Assembly (NCBI RefSeq): GCF_014191305.1
Contig: NZ_JACHWJ010000004.1
Location: 62,001 to 126,000, forward strand
DNA from: Pseudoclavibacter helvolus
GTDB taxonomy: Bacteria; Actinomycetota; Actinomycetes; Actinomycetales; Microbacteriaceae
Length of the DNA stretch: 64,000 nucleotides
Reading direction: 5' to 3'
The translations under genes were made by a program, and so were the position numbers. The stretch's first letter is position 1, and every line of letters begins with the position of its first letter. Below are positions 33,668 to 41,668 of the stretch, piece after piece. The notes under the pieces are model-generated. The model was not told the origin of the DNA and searched no databases. It worked only from the letters and a program-made list of their open reading frames with translations.

Positions 33668-34687
33668 TTGACGAAGAACTTCGATTCCAACCGACCCGAA
33701 CTCAACCGACGCAACCTTCTGGCCGTGGCCGCATGGTCGACACCGGTCATCGCGGTCGCGGCCGCGACCCCCATGGCGGTCGCATCGAGCTCCGGCGGAA
33801 CGCGCACGATCACCACGCCGGGGAACACGACCATCCGCGTCACGGGCCAGGTGCGCACCATCGACTTCACTGTCATCGGCGGTGGTGGAGGTGGAACGGC
33901 GACCTCTCCGGCACCTTCTCACCAAGGCTCGCGACTCGTCGGAACGATCACGCTGCCCGCCTCGACTACGAGCCGTAACATCAACATCATCGTTGGCGGC
34001 GGTGCCGGAGCCACCGGTGTGGGTGGAACGGGTTACGGAACCGGTGGAACCGCGCCGCTGTATGGCGGTGGCGGTGGGTCGTCGATCGCCATCGACAGCA
34101 CCGTCGTCGTCGTCGCAGGCGGTGGCGGCGGGCGATCTGTCGTCAGCGGAACACAGAACACGTACACGGTCATCGACCGCTACGCGACCAACACTCAGGT
34201 TCCCTCCACTGGGTCGGGCGCCGGCACGGTCAACGGGATGACCCGCCAGGCCACGCAGACGTCTACCACCCAGGTGTTCGTCGGAGCCCCCGGCGCCGGG
34301 GCGTCCGGAGCGACCGGCGGCGCGGGCGGAACAGCTGCAGCGAACTTCCAGTCGACAAACGCCTCAGGAACGATCACGCGGTCGGCCGGTGCTGCAGGTG
34401 GCAATCATGGAACTGGCGCAAACGGTGGCGGAAACGGTGCGGCTGGAACGACGCACGGTGGCGGAAGCACTGGTGCCGGCGGTGGCGGTTACGCGGGTGG
34501 CGGTTCCGGAGGTGCCATCCAGAAGGCGGCCACGAACCTTGCTCTCGACGCCACTGGCGGTGGCGGCGGCGGCTCGAACTTCGTCGCAGCTACCGGGGTT
34601 CTCGTGACCACCACCGGCACGAGCAACCTGTTGCCCGTCGGGCCTGGTGGCCACAACGGCAGCGTTGTCGTGACCTGGACTACCTAA
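33668..34687 (+). CDS. Tat-exported glycine-rich AAWSTPVI protein
   Basis: The 339-residue precursor has a Tat signal (RR at 14-15, NLLAVAAWSTPVIAVAAATP). The mature region is about a third Gly, with blocks such as GGGGGGT, GGGAGATGVGGTGYGTGG and GGGGGYAGGGSGG, and ends in a short beta strand (GSVVVTWTT). It resembles glycine-rich surface proteins whose loops form polyglycine-like sheets; no enzyme motif is seen. The start is a TTG at 33668 with AAAGGT five bases upstream. It is probably secreted and may be adhesive or part of an extracellular matrix. It is flanked by two AraC-type regulators. Confidence 0.75.
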   Translation: MTKNFDSNRPELNRRNLLAVAAWSTPVIAVAAATPMAVASSSGGTRTITTPGNTTIRVTGQVRTIDFTVIGGGGGGTATSPAPSHQGSRLVGTITLPASTTSRNINIIVGGGAGATGVGGTGYGTGGTAPLYGGGGGSSIAIDSTVVVVAGGGGGRSVVSGTQNTYTVIDRYATNTQVPSTGSGAGTVNGMTRQATQTSTTQVFVGAPGAGASGATGGAGGTAAANFQSTNASGTITRSAGAAGGNHGTGANGGGNGAAGTTHGGGSTGAGGGGYAGGGSGGAIQKAATNLALDATGGGGGGSNFVAATGVLVTTTGTSNLLPVGPGGHNGSVVVTWTT

Positions 34688-34716
34688 ACCTTCGAGCGAG
34701 GAGTATCTCGCTTCGC

Positions 34717-34752
34717 ACGATGGGGCATCCGCTGAGGCGGGTGCCCCATCGT
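34717..34752. terminator. Stem-loop between glycine-rich gene and convergent AraC gene
   Basis: A 16-bp stem (34717-34732 with 34737-34752, one G-T pair) has a four-base TGAG loop. There is no T-run, but the position between convergent genes suggests a bidirectional terminator. Confidence 0.75.
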
Positions 34753-34825
34753 CATATCGCGTCTCATCGCGATAACCGCGCCGCCTCCGAATCCGGAAGT
34801 TCTCTGCGCCGCGAGCAAGCCAGGC

Positions 34826-35719
34826 TCACTCAGCGCTGACTCGGCCGGTCTCTTCTGCCGTGGCCCGCCGGAACATCCGCATGTTCCTGAAGCCACTCGA
34901 TGCAGCCGCTTCCTTGAGCTCCTGGATCGTCGGGGTGCCAGATCCGAGGAAATCCTCGGCGAGCGCGATGCGCGTCTCCCGCAGCAGCCTCGCCGGGGTT
35001 GTGCCCGTCTCCCTGAAGACGCGGTGCAGGTGCGACTGGGAGATGCCGAGCTGGTGTCCCAGTTCGACGACGGAGAACTCGGGGTTGTGCGCTTGTTGGG
35101 TGATGATGCTCTGTGCGCGTGCGAGGAGGCTCGCGGTGGCGCCTTGAGCCGTCGTCTTGCGCATCGACGAACGGACCACGGCGATCACGAGGCTCTCGAT
35201 AGCTGTGCGCCAGGCGGGAAAGGTGGGGCTGTCGCCATCGATAGGGCCATCGAGCGATGCCATGGCCGCACTCGTGAGCACCTTGCGGAGGTGAGCGTTC
35301 GGGATGCGCGGGCCCGTATATCTATAGTTCGGGCCAAGCACAGCCTCAATTTTCCATCGGCGGATGCCGAAGATCAGGCGGGTGGAAGGCTCGGTCGTTT
35401 CGATGAGTATCGGTTCAGTCGTGTTGTGCACGAAGAACGGCGGGGGAGTAGCGGCTTCTGTTTCGTTTTGTCGGAGGAGACGCGAGGTGCCCTGCATCGC
35501 CAGGCTGATGAAGACCAGGTCGCTCTTCTCGCTCGACGCAGCTGGCACCTCGACTGACATCGGCGAGAACCAGACCCGGCCGATGACGACTGTCGCGCTC
35601 GTGGCGAGGTCGGCGAAGATCTTGACTTCGCCGTCGGCCGAGATGAGGGTCGCGCCGCGGCTGACGAGCCACTCGATGGTGCGCTCGCCACGCAGGGCAA
35701 TATCAAGCTCGGAGTTCAC
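34826..35719 (-). CDS. AraC-family transcriptional regulator
   Basis: The 297-residue regulator has an N-terminal AraC_binding_2-like domain (with SVEVPAASSEKSDLVFISLAMQG, split as SVEVPAASSEK and SDLVFISLAMQG). A clear C-terminal double HTH follows: FSVVELGHQLGISQSHLHRVF, given as VELGHQLGISQSHLHRVF, then TTPARLLRETRIALAEDFL, then TIQELKEAAASSGFRNMRMFRRA. The GTG at 35719 has GGAGGG about ten bases upstream and is preferred to the GTG at 35746. It converges on the glycine-rich secreted-protein gene and probably regulates it together with the AraC protein at 32516. Confidence 0.88.
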   Translation of the reverse strand: MNSELDIALRGERTIEWLVSRGATLISADGEVKIFADLATSATVVIGRVWFSPMSVEVPAASSEKSDLVFISLAMQGTSRLLRQNETEAATPPPFFVHNTTEPILIETTEPSTRLIFGIRRWKIEAVLGPNYRYTGPRIPNAHLRKVLTSAAMASLDGPIDGDSPTFPAWRTAIESLVIAVVRSSMRKTTAQGATASLLARAQSIITQQAHNPEFSVVELGHQLGISQSHLHRVFRETGTTPARLLRETRIALAEDFLGSGTPTIQELKEAAASSGFRNMRMFRRATAEETGRVSAE

Positions 35720-35981
35720 CAGCGCATTCCCTCCAGGTCTCGTCACGATGGGCTTCTATGTAACGGAATCCCTGTGCGCTGACCGCGGACCTACCGGGTG
35801 TACATGAAGCCGTGTCGAGTCTCACTGGTCGCCGCGTCGCGTAAAAATGCGTCGCACTTTTCGGCGGAAAATGCCATCTTCTGGCGGTTGTCGACGTGAA
35901 CGAACTGCGGCGACGGAGACGTGCTTCAACTCGACTGTGCGCCCCGAAGATGTCCGCGTTCGCAGGTATCCCCGAACGCAG
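35720..35981. other. Intergenic region upstream of the second AraC gene
   Basis: No gene is seen. It holds AT-richer stretches (GTAAAAATGCGTCGCACTTTTC near 35841-35862, written here as a position guide only as GTAAAAATGCGTCGC) that could form the leftward promoter and share a TCGCACT core with the region at 33500. Confidence 0.4.
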
Positions 35982-36017
35982 ATCGCCCCGCGCATCTGAG
36001 TGGATGCGCGGGGCGAT
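35982..36017 (-). terminator. Perfect 15-bp stem-loop after the LCP gene
   Basis: Arms 35982-35996 and 36003-36017 are exact complements with a six-base loop, 17 bases past the stop of the leftward LCP gene. No T-run is present, as is common for actinobacterial terminators. Confidence 0.7.
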
Positions 36018-36034
36018 GAGAAGCGGACGAGCGG

Positions 36035-37144
36035 CTAGCGACCCGTCGGCTGGTACTCGCTCACCGTGTCGGCGGCGAGGTGCTTCTTGAGCTCGGCGAT
36101 GCTGACCGTATCGAGGAAGACCACCGACTGATCACCGACCATGCCGGTGCCGTTCGTGGGGAGCGTGAAGCTGCGGATGTCGCTGCCGCGAACGTTGGTC
36201 ATCGAGGAGACGATCTCGATCATCTTCGTGGGCGTGAGTGTGTCGTCAACACCCACATAGGGGATGAACTGCGTGACGATGTCATTGAGCTTCGCTGGGT
36301 TCGTGAGGGTCTCTGCCGTCAGCATCTTGTCGAGCACGGCCTTCACCCACGCCTGCTGATTGCGGACGCGCTGGTAGTCGCCGTCCGTGAAGGCGTAACG
36401 TTCGCGAACGAATGCGAGCGCCTCTTCGCCGTTCAGAGTGATGGGGCCGGCGGCGAACTGGTGGCCTGCCTTGTGCGAGGAGGTAAAGGCGACGTCGTTG
36501 TTGATCGTCACGCCGCCGAGTGCGTCTGTGATGCCAGCGAAGCCGTCGAAGTCGACCACGGCAACATGGTTGATGCGTTGACCAAGCAGACCTTCCACGG
36601 TCTGGACCACGAGGGGCACGCCGCCGTAGGAGAGAGCCGCGTTGATCTTTGCTTCCCCGTGGCCCGGAATCGCGAGCCAGCTGTCGCGCATGATCGACAT
36701 GACCTGCACGTCGCTGCGGTCGGCGGGGATGTGCACAAGCATCATCGTGTCGCTGCGGCTTCCCAGGTCCGTCATGATCGAGGGGCTGCCCGGTGCTCGG
36801 GAGTCGCTACCCAGCAGGAGGATGTTGATCGGGGAGCCCGCATCGGTTTCGATCTGCGCAGGACGTCCCTCGTACTCGCCCGGGTCTCCCTCGAACGTCT
36901 CGATGGAGTCGAGCTTGCTCTGCACGTTCCACCAGATGATCCCGGCGCCGGCAACTGCCGCGACGAGGATTCCGACGAGCGTCCACAGAAGGATCTTCGG
37001 GCCGCGACGCTTCTTCTTGCCTTCGTTGCGGGCTCCTCGGCGGGTGCCGTCCGAGCCGCCGGTTGCGTCGTGCTCGAAGAGATCTGAGAGGGCGTCGTCG
37101 TTGTTTTGGGGGCGCGACGAAGCCTGGCCTGGGGTCTGCTCCAT
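36035..37144 (-). CDS. LytR-CpsA-Psr (LCP) family ligase
   Basis: This 369-residue protein has a cytoplasmic basic tail (about 1-50), one transmembrane helix (51-72) and an extracellular LCP domain. LLLGSDSR lies at 109-116, SDTMML at 131-136, SIMRDSW at 150-156 with the conserved Arg, and KINAALSYGG at 166-175. LCP enzymes transfer undecaprenyl-linked polymers (teichoic acids, capsule, arabinogalactan) to peptidoglycan. The ATG at 37144 is chosen; the open frame 62 codons upstream is unlike the family. It is divergent from the initiating sugar transferase, which suggests that it attaches the polysaccharide made by this region. Confidence 0.92.
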   Translation of the reverse strand: MEQTPGQASSRPQNNDDALSDLFEHDATGGSDGTRRGARNEGKKKRRGPKILLWTLVGILVAAVAGAGIIWWNVQSKLDSIETFEGDPGEYEGRPAQIETDAGSPINILLLGSDSRAPGSPSIMTDLGSRSDTMMLVHIPADRSDVQVMSIMRDSWLAIPGHGEAKINAALSYGGVPLVVQTVEGLLGQRINHVAVVDFDGFAGITDALGGVTINNDVAFTSSHKAGHQFAAGPITLNGEEALAFVRERYAFTDGDYQRVRNQQAWVKAVLDKMLTAETLTNPAKLNDIVTQFIPYVGVDDTLTPTKMIEIVSSMTNVRGSDIRSFTLPTNGTGMVGDQSVVFLDTVSIAELKKHLAADTVSEYQPTGR

Positions 37145-37459
37145 GCAGGCGAGTATGTCACGGGGCTGGTTTCTGGCACGATTCGGGCGCCTGGGCGGTC
37201 TTTCTGCATGCGTACGCACGCGAATGCACACCGAATATGTTTCGGGCGGGAAAACACGCCAGCGATGCGCAAAAAAGACCGGGGTAACCCTTTCGTTATG
37301 CGTGAACGTTGGGATACTCTCAGGAGGCACCCAGGATCTCTATGACGAGCCCACAGGCCCGGACAGAGCGCGGCCAGTGGCCTCGGAGACCCGAAGCGCA
37401 TGCCTGGTTACCGACGCGGTGTGCGCGCCAAGAAGTACTCATCTCTTATTGGAGCACAC
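37145..37459. promoter_or_regulatory. 315-bp divergent intergenic region
   Basis: The gap between the LCP gene and the sugar transferase has no gene. A GATACT hexamer at 37313-37318 (TTTCGT at 37291-37296, spacing 16) is a possible rightward promoter. The rest shows nothing distinct. Confidence 0.35.
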
Positions 37460-39076
37460 GTGACGCCTCCCACCTCAGGGCCAGCTACTGCGCAGATCCC
37501 CGTCGTAATCACGACGGACAGCGATCGCGACAGCAAGTCAGTGCCCTCGGTCGAGCCGCACTTCGCGCAGACCTCGGCTGAACCGACGGCTCGCGTTCAG
37601 CGCAGCATCAAGCGTCGCGCGAACTGGCGCCAGGGCTACGCACGACTTCTTGTGCTTACCGACCTCGCCGTCCTTGCAGTGGTCATGCTCGGCGCGCAGC
37701 TCATCTGGCTGGGCGGCGGCAACGCGGCTGTTCCTGCCGGTGGCAACGCGGTCATCAGCAGCGACGTCTCCTACTGGCTCGTCTCCGCCGTGATCGTCGC
37801 CGGCTGGGCGTGGATGCTCTCCCTCTTCGACACTCGTGACTACCGCATCCTCGGCTCTGGCTTCGAGGAGTACCGCGGTGTCTTCAACGCGTCGCTCATG
37901 CTCGCGGGAATCGTGTCGATCTTCGCGTACCTTTCCGCGTTCGAACTGGCTCGTGGTTACGTCCTGATCGCCTTCCCTGTCGGCACGCTTGCGCTCATCC
38001 TGTCGCGTTGGATCGGACGCCAGTGGCTGGTCCGCCAGCGCAAGGGCGGCAACCTGCAGGCTCGAGTGCTGCTCGTGGGTTCGCGCTACTCGGTCCTCGA
38101 CCTCAACCGCGACCTCTCGCGTCGCGACGCCGCCGGCTACAACGTCGTCGGGGCCTGCCTCATCGATGGGAAGAGCGGTGAGCTCGACCTCAACGCTCCC
38201 GACTTCCTGCCGGGCACTGAAGTGCCGATCGGTGGCAACCCCGAAGACCTCGCCGGTTCGCTTGATGCCATCGGCGCCGACACCGTGGTCATCGCGGGCA
38301 ACGACGTCACATCGACGCAGTGGCTCCGCGAGGTGGGCTGGGACCTCGACCCCGACCGTCACTTCCTGATCGTCGCGCCTGGTCTGCTGGATGTGGGTGG
38401 CCCCCGCATCGTCACCCGCCCTGTCGCAGGACTCCCGCTGCTGCACGTCGACTCCCCGAAGTTCACGCGCATGGGCCTGCTGCTCAAGCGCGCGTTCGAC
38501 GTTCTCGTCTCCGGTCTCCTCATCCTGGTGCTCTCGCCGATCCTCATCGGAACCGCCATCGCGGTCGCGGTGACCTCGCCTGGTGGTGTGTTCTTCAAGC
38601 AGGAGCGCGTTGGCTACGGCGGCAGCCGCTTCACGATGTGGAAGTTCCGCAGCATGCGCGCCGACGCTGAAGAGGTGCTCAAGAAGCTGCAGAGCGAGCG
38701 TCGCGATGCCGGCAACGACATCCTCTTCAAGATGAAGGACGACCCGCGCATCACGAAGGTCGGCAAGTTCATCCGTCGCTATTCGATCGACGAGCTCCCG
38801 CAGTTGTTCAACGTCTTCGGTGGCTCCATGTCGCTGGTCGGTCCGCGCCCGCCGCTTGACCGCGAGGTCAAGCAGTATGAGGACCACGTGCACCGTCGCT
38901 TCATGGTGAAGCCTGGCATCACGGGCCTCTGGCAGGTCAGCGGACGCTCGAACCTCACGTGGGAGGAGACGGTTCGCCTCGACCTCTACTACGTCGAGAA
39001 CTGGTCGATGGCCGGCGACTTGGTCATCCTCTTCCGCACGGCCCGCGCCGTCGTCGCGAGCGAAGGCGCCTACTAG
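37460..39076 (+). CDS. Undecaprenyl-phosphate sugar phosphotransferase (WcaJ/WbaP type)
   Basis: The 538-residue polyprenyl-phosphate hexose-1-phosphate transferase has four to five N-terminal hydrophobic helices, a central CoA-binding-like domain (ARVLLVGSRYSVLDLNRDL), a membrane re-entrant helix and the C-terminal Bac_transf catalytic domain. The last carries FFKQERVGYGGSRFTMWKFR, given as QERVGYGGSRFTMWKFRSM, then DELPQLFNVFGGSMSLVGPRP. It loads the first sugar phosphate onto undecaprenyl phosphate. The GTG at 37460 has GGAG five bases upstream; an ATG at 37400 is possible. A terminator follows. Confidence 0.93.
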   Translation: MTPPTSGPATAQIPVVITTDSDRDSKSVPSVEPHFAQTSAEPTARVQRSIKRRANWRQGYARLLVLTDLAVLAVVMLGAQLIWLGGGNAAVPAGGNAVISSDVSYWLVSAVIVAGWAWMLSLFDTRDYRILGSGFEEYRGVFNASLMLAGIVSIFAYLSAFELARGYVLIAFPVGTLALILSRWIGRQWLVRQRKGGNLQARVLLVGSRYSVLDLNRDLSRRDAAGYNVVGACLIDGKSGELDLNAPDFLPGTEVPIGGNPEDLAGSLDAIGADTVVIAGNDVTSTQWLREVGWDLDPDRHFLIVAPGLLDVGGPRIVTRPVAGLPLLHVDSPKFTRMGLLLKRAFDVLVSGLLILVLSPILIGTAIAVAVTSPGGVFFKQERVGYGGSRFTMWKFRSMRADAEEVLKKLQSERRDAGNDILFKMKDDPRITKVGKFIRRYSIDELPQLFNVFGGSMSLVGPRPPLDREVKQYEDHVHRRFMVKPGITGLWQVSGRSNLTWEETVRLDLYYVENWSMAGDLVILFRTARAVVASEGAY

Positions 39077-39096
39077 CCCGACTTTGCGGTGTGAAG

Positions 39097-39130
39097 CGGC
39101 GGTTGCTCACCAGTGAGCATCCGCCGTTTT
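39097..39130 (+). terminator. Intrinsic terminator after the sugar transferase
   Basis: A 14-bp stem (39097-39110 with 39113-39126, one mismatch) closes on a two-base loop and is followed by TTTT. Confidence 0.85.
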
Positions 39131-39185
39131 CTGTCTCGGTGAGTGATGAACCTCCGTCGTCCCGCGTAAACAGTAGGCTGACGGG

Positions 39186-39530
39186 ATGGACCTGGGGACA
39201 CGCGATGAGCGACGTGAAAGCGAAGAGCTCTTCGACGCCGTCGTCTTCCCGGTGCAATCGCTGGCGCTTGTCCGCGATGAGGAGACCGGCGACGTCACAC
39301 TCCTCTCGCTCACGGACACTGACTGCAAGCCGCTCGTGCTGAGCGGTACGGCGGCTGTCATCTGGGATGAGCTTGACGGCGAGCGCACCCTGCGTCTCGT
39401 CGTGAGTGAGCTGGCGCGCGAGTATGAGCTCGATGAGCTGGTCATCGGCGAGCAGGTGCTGGCTTTCGTGACGCAGCTGCTGGATGCTCAGCTGCTGCAG
39501 AAGCGTGCCTCAGAAGCTACTACCACCTGA
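39186..39530 (+). CDS. PqqD-like small protein
   Basis: The 114-residue protein has the PqqD fold pattern: a strand with LVLSGTAAVIWDELDGERTL (about 51-70), then helices carrying VSELAREYELDELVIGEQVLAF and a Leu-rich C-terminal helix. PqqD-type domains bind and present peptide substrates to modifying enzymes in RiPP pathways; stand-alone relatives also occur in exopolysaccharide loci with HprK-like kinases. An HprK-like protein with its own PqqD domain is encoded at 41669. No radical-SAM partner is in the window, so the partner peptide is unknown. Confidence 0.75.
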   Translation: MDLGTRDERRESEELFDAVVFPVQSLALVRDEETGDVTLLSLTDTDCKPLVLSGTAAVIWDELDGERTLRLVVSELAREYELDELVIGEQVLAFVTQLLDAQLLQKRASEATTT

Positions 39531-39557
39531 GCGTTCCGTGGCTGCGCCGTTGGGGAC

Positions 39558-40589
39558 TCAGCGTTTGTCGAACGCCCGCAGGTCGCGCCTCGCCTGCACG
39601 AGCCCGTGCATCCCGCGGCTGACGCGTCGCCACCACGCCTGGCGGAGGCTGATCGCCCCGTTGCGGAGCTCCGGGTCGATGGCCTCGAGGTCCGCGCGTG
39701 AGGGGAAGAATGCTCGGACGGCGATGCCCGGCTTCTTGAGCAGCGGTGCCCGCTGGAGTTTGAGCATCCAGCCGGTCATAGCGTGTTCGGCTTTCGCGTT
39801 GAGTCGCCACAGGCGCAGCGGTTCGCTCGCGGCGGAGTTGGGAACGAGTGGGACGTCGTGGCCGAGGTCGACGAGGAGCCGTCGCGCCGTCTGCGTAGAG
39901 TCGGTGCCCACCGCGTCTTGAAGGATCTGCTCGGTGAGTGACGGCGAGGTGCGGGTGGGGGAGACGTACGCGGCGTCTGTGCCTTCCATCTTCTTGAGCG
40001 CCTCGACGAGCTCGGCGTACTCGGTCATCTGACGAGAGTCCTCCGAGACCTGGCCTTCCTCGCGGAGCGAGTGCAGGGCGAGTACCAGTGCGCTTCCTGC
40101 ACGGTCGGGGGTCTCGATGGGGTGGCCGGCGACGCTGACCTGGATGCGGTGCCTCCACAGGCGGTCGAATGCCTCCTGGGGCTTGCCGAGGAAGCCTGGC
40201 CAGTAGTGATGCACGTCGATGTCGTTGGGCCACGACTCGTGGATGAGGGTGCGCGAGTGTTGCTCGAGGAGCTTCGGGAAGTCGGGCCAGGGGCGGGGTG
40301 TCCAGCCGTAGGCGCCGAGTGCCTCGATGAGGTCTTTTGTGCGGGCAGGTTCGACGACGATGTCGACATCGGTCGAGTACCTGCGGGTGCGGAGTCCCAG
40401 TTCGGCTGAGATGGGCCCCTTGATGACGAGCATGCGGATGCCGTGTTCACGGGCGACGTGCTGCGCCAGGGCAGTCGACAGCGCAACTCCGTCGCTCACC
40501 GAGAAAGCGATGGTCGCGGTATCCGGAGACGCGCCGGCTGCTGTCACTGAGGTCCTTACATCTGCGTCGGGAGCCTGGAGAACTCGCAA
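39558..40589 (-). CDS. Nucleotidyltransferase family protein (NTP_transf_5 type)
   Basis: This 343-residue protein has a polymerase-beta-like nucleotidyltransferase core: VIKGPISAELG (55-65) followed by YSTDVDIVV with the metal-binding D74-x-D76. A long helical C-terminal part follows. Such proteins regularly accompany PqqD- and HprK-like genes in polysaccharide loci, but their reaction is unknown. The given TTG start at 40589 is weak, and a later GTG near residue 11 is possible. It converges on the PqqD-like gene with 27 bases between stops and is divergent from the AAWATPVI gene. Confidence 0.75.
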   Translation of the reverse strand: MRVLQAPDADVRTSVTAAGASPDTATIAFSVSDGVALSTALAQHVAREHGIRMLVIKGPISAELGLRTRRYSTDVDIVVEPARTKDLIEALGAYGWTPRPWPDFPKLLEQHSRTLIHESWPNDIDVHHYWPGFLGKPQEAFDRLWRHRIQVSVAGHPIETPDRAGSALVLALHSLREEGQVSEDSRQMTEYAELVEALKKMEGTDAAYVSPTRTSPSLTEQILQDAVGTDSTQTARRLLVDLGHDVPLVPNSAASEPLRLWRLNAKAEHAMTGWMLKLQRAPLLKKPGIAVRAFFPSRADLEAIDPELRNGAISLRQAWWRRVSRGMHGLVQARRDLRAFDKR

Positions 40590-40940
40590 CTGTGAGCATA
40601 TCGAGGTCTGTGAGCGGATGCGCGTGCTCGGTGCAGGTCAGGGCGGTGCGTCTGGTTGCGTTCGGACGTTCGTGGGTCCCGTGAGTACCCCGGGTGTATC
40701 CGGATGCGCGCTGTAAATGCGTGAATCTTCCGCGATTTGTCATGGGGAATAAGGGAAAATCTCCCCATGGCGTCTTGGTTAGCGAGCTACTTGCCGCGTT
40801 TTTCTTAAGATCTTTGGTTGCAGGCGTGAAGTTGGGTTCTGTTAACGCAGTACTTAACAAATGGTTGGTCTGTGACTGGCCGTTCCTAGCTCCCCCGCAG
40901 ACTCCGGCTCTTGACGCCGGGACATCGAAAAGGTCCCCCC
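40590..40940. promoter_or_regulatory. 351-bp divergent region, AT-rich near the right end
   Basis: No gene is seen. The 40725-40865 stretch is clearly AT-richer than its flanks (for example TTTTTCTTAAGATCTTTGG and GTTAACGCAGTACTTAAC) and probably carries the promoter of the AAWATPVI protein gene. CTTAAG and GTTAAC are short palindromes within it. Confidence 0.45.
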
Positions 40941-41597
40941 ATGACGCAGCTCGAAACTTCGAAGCGCAACCAGACTTCCTCTCGTCGCACCCTCCTGAAG
41001 GCGGCAGCGTGGGCGACTCCGGTGATTACGATCGCGGTCGCGGCACCGCTCGCGGCCGCATCCATCAATGACGCGTCGCTGGCGTTGCAGCAGCAGGCCA
41101 ACAACGGGAGCTTTCCGAACGACCTCGAATCGAGCGGCACCACCTTCCCGATTCCGATCTCTTTCAATCGACCTGGACAGTTGCGCCTGATCAATGGTCC
41201 TGGAGTCATTTCCGGACCCCTGACGGGGACGGTCACAGTCGCGTTCCTGTCAAGTTCGAACCTGAGCGCCTTGGGTGGAAATGTCACGCTGCGCGGGTTC
41301 GGTCCCACGGCCATTCAGGGAGCGACCATGGGTGCGATTACGAAGTCGACTGTCTTCGTGAAAGATGACGGTGGCGGAGACATCTTCGCCACGAACGTGA
41401 CGCGCGCGTTCACGCTCACGGCTGCTCAAATCAACGGCAACGTCGACTTCGCCTCGACGATCACTTGGGGCGTGACCGTCGCCAGTGGGTCGGCGCTTCC
41501 CACAGGCGGCTCCGTCACGTACTCCGTGACCGTGACGCTGAACAGTCCGCTCGGCTCCTTTGACCCGGCGGTAGGGCAGCTCACGCGCACATTCTGA
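40941..41597 (+). CDS. Tat-exported AAWATPVI protein, function unknown
   Basis: The 218-residue precursor has a twin-arginine signal (R15-R16, TLLKAAAWATPVITIAV, then APLAAAS). The mature part is Ser/Thr/Gly/Asn-rich with beta-strand alternation (FSNLS-type LSSSNLSALGGNVTLRGFG, GSVTYSVTVTLNSPLGSF) and no enzyme motif. It could be a surface or matrix protein. The ATG at 40941 is preferred to an in-frame start 30 bases upstream. It sits between the nucleotidyltransferase gene (divergent) and the HprK-like kinase gene 72 bases downstream in the same direction, and near signal peptidase I. Confidence 0.7.
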   Translation: MTQLETSKRNQTSSRRTLLKAAAWATPVITIAVAAPLAAASINDASLALQQQANNGSFPNDLESSGTTFPIPISFNRPGQLRLINGPGVISGPLTGTVTVAFLSSSNLSALGGNVTLRGFGPTAIQGATMGAITKSTVFVKDDGGGDIFATNVTRAFTLTAAQINGNVDFASTITWGVTVASGSALPTGGSVTYSVTVTLNSPLGSFDPAVGQLTRTF

Positions 41598-41668
41598 TGC
41601 GTTTCGCGGGGCAGTTCCGAGCTCCGGGACATCGCCGCAGCGTTGGTGTGCTTGGTAGTGTGTGCAAT

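Noticed and set aside
33880-34660. Regular GGTGGC-type repeats that could suggest a CRISPR or satellite
   Set aside because: The repeats are codon-level glycine runs within one coding frame, with no fixed repeat/spacer length.
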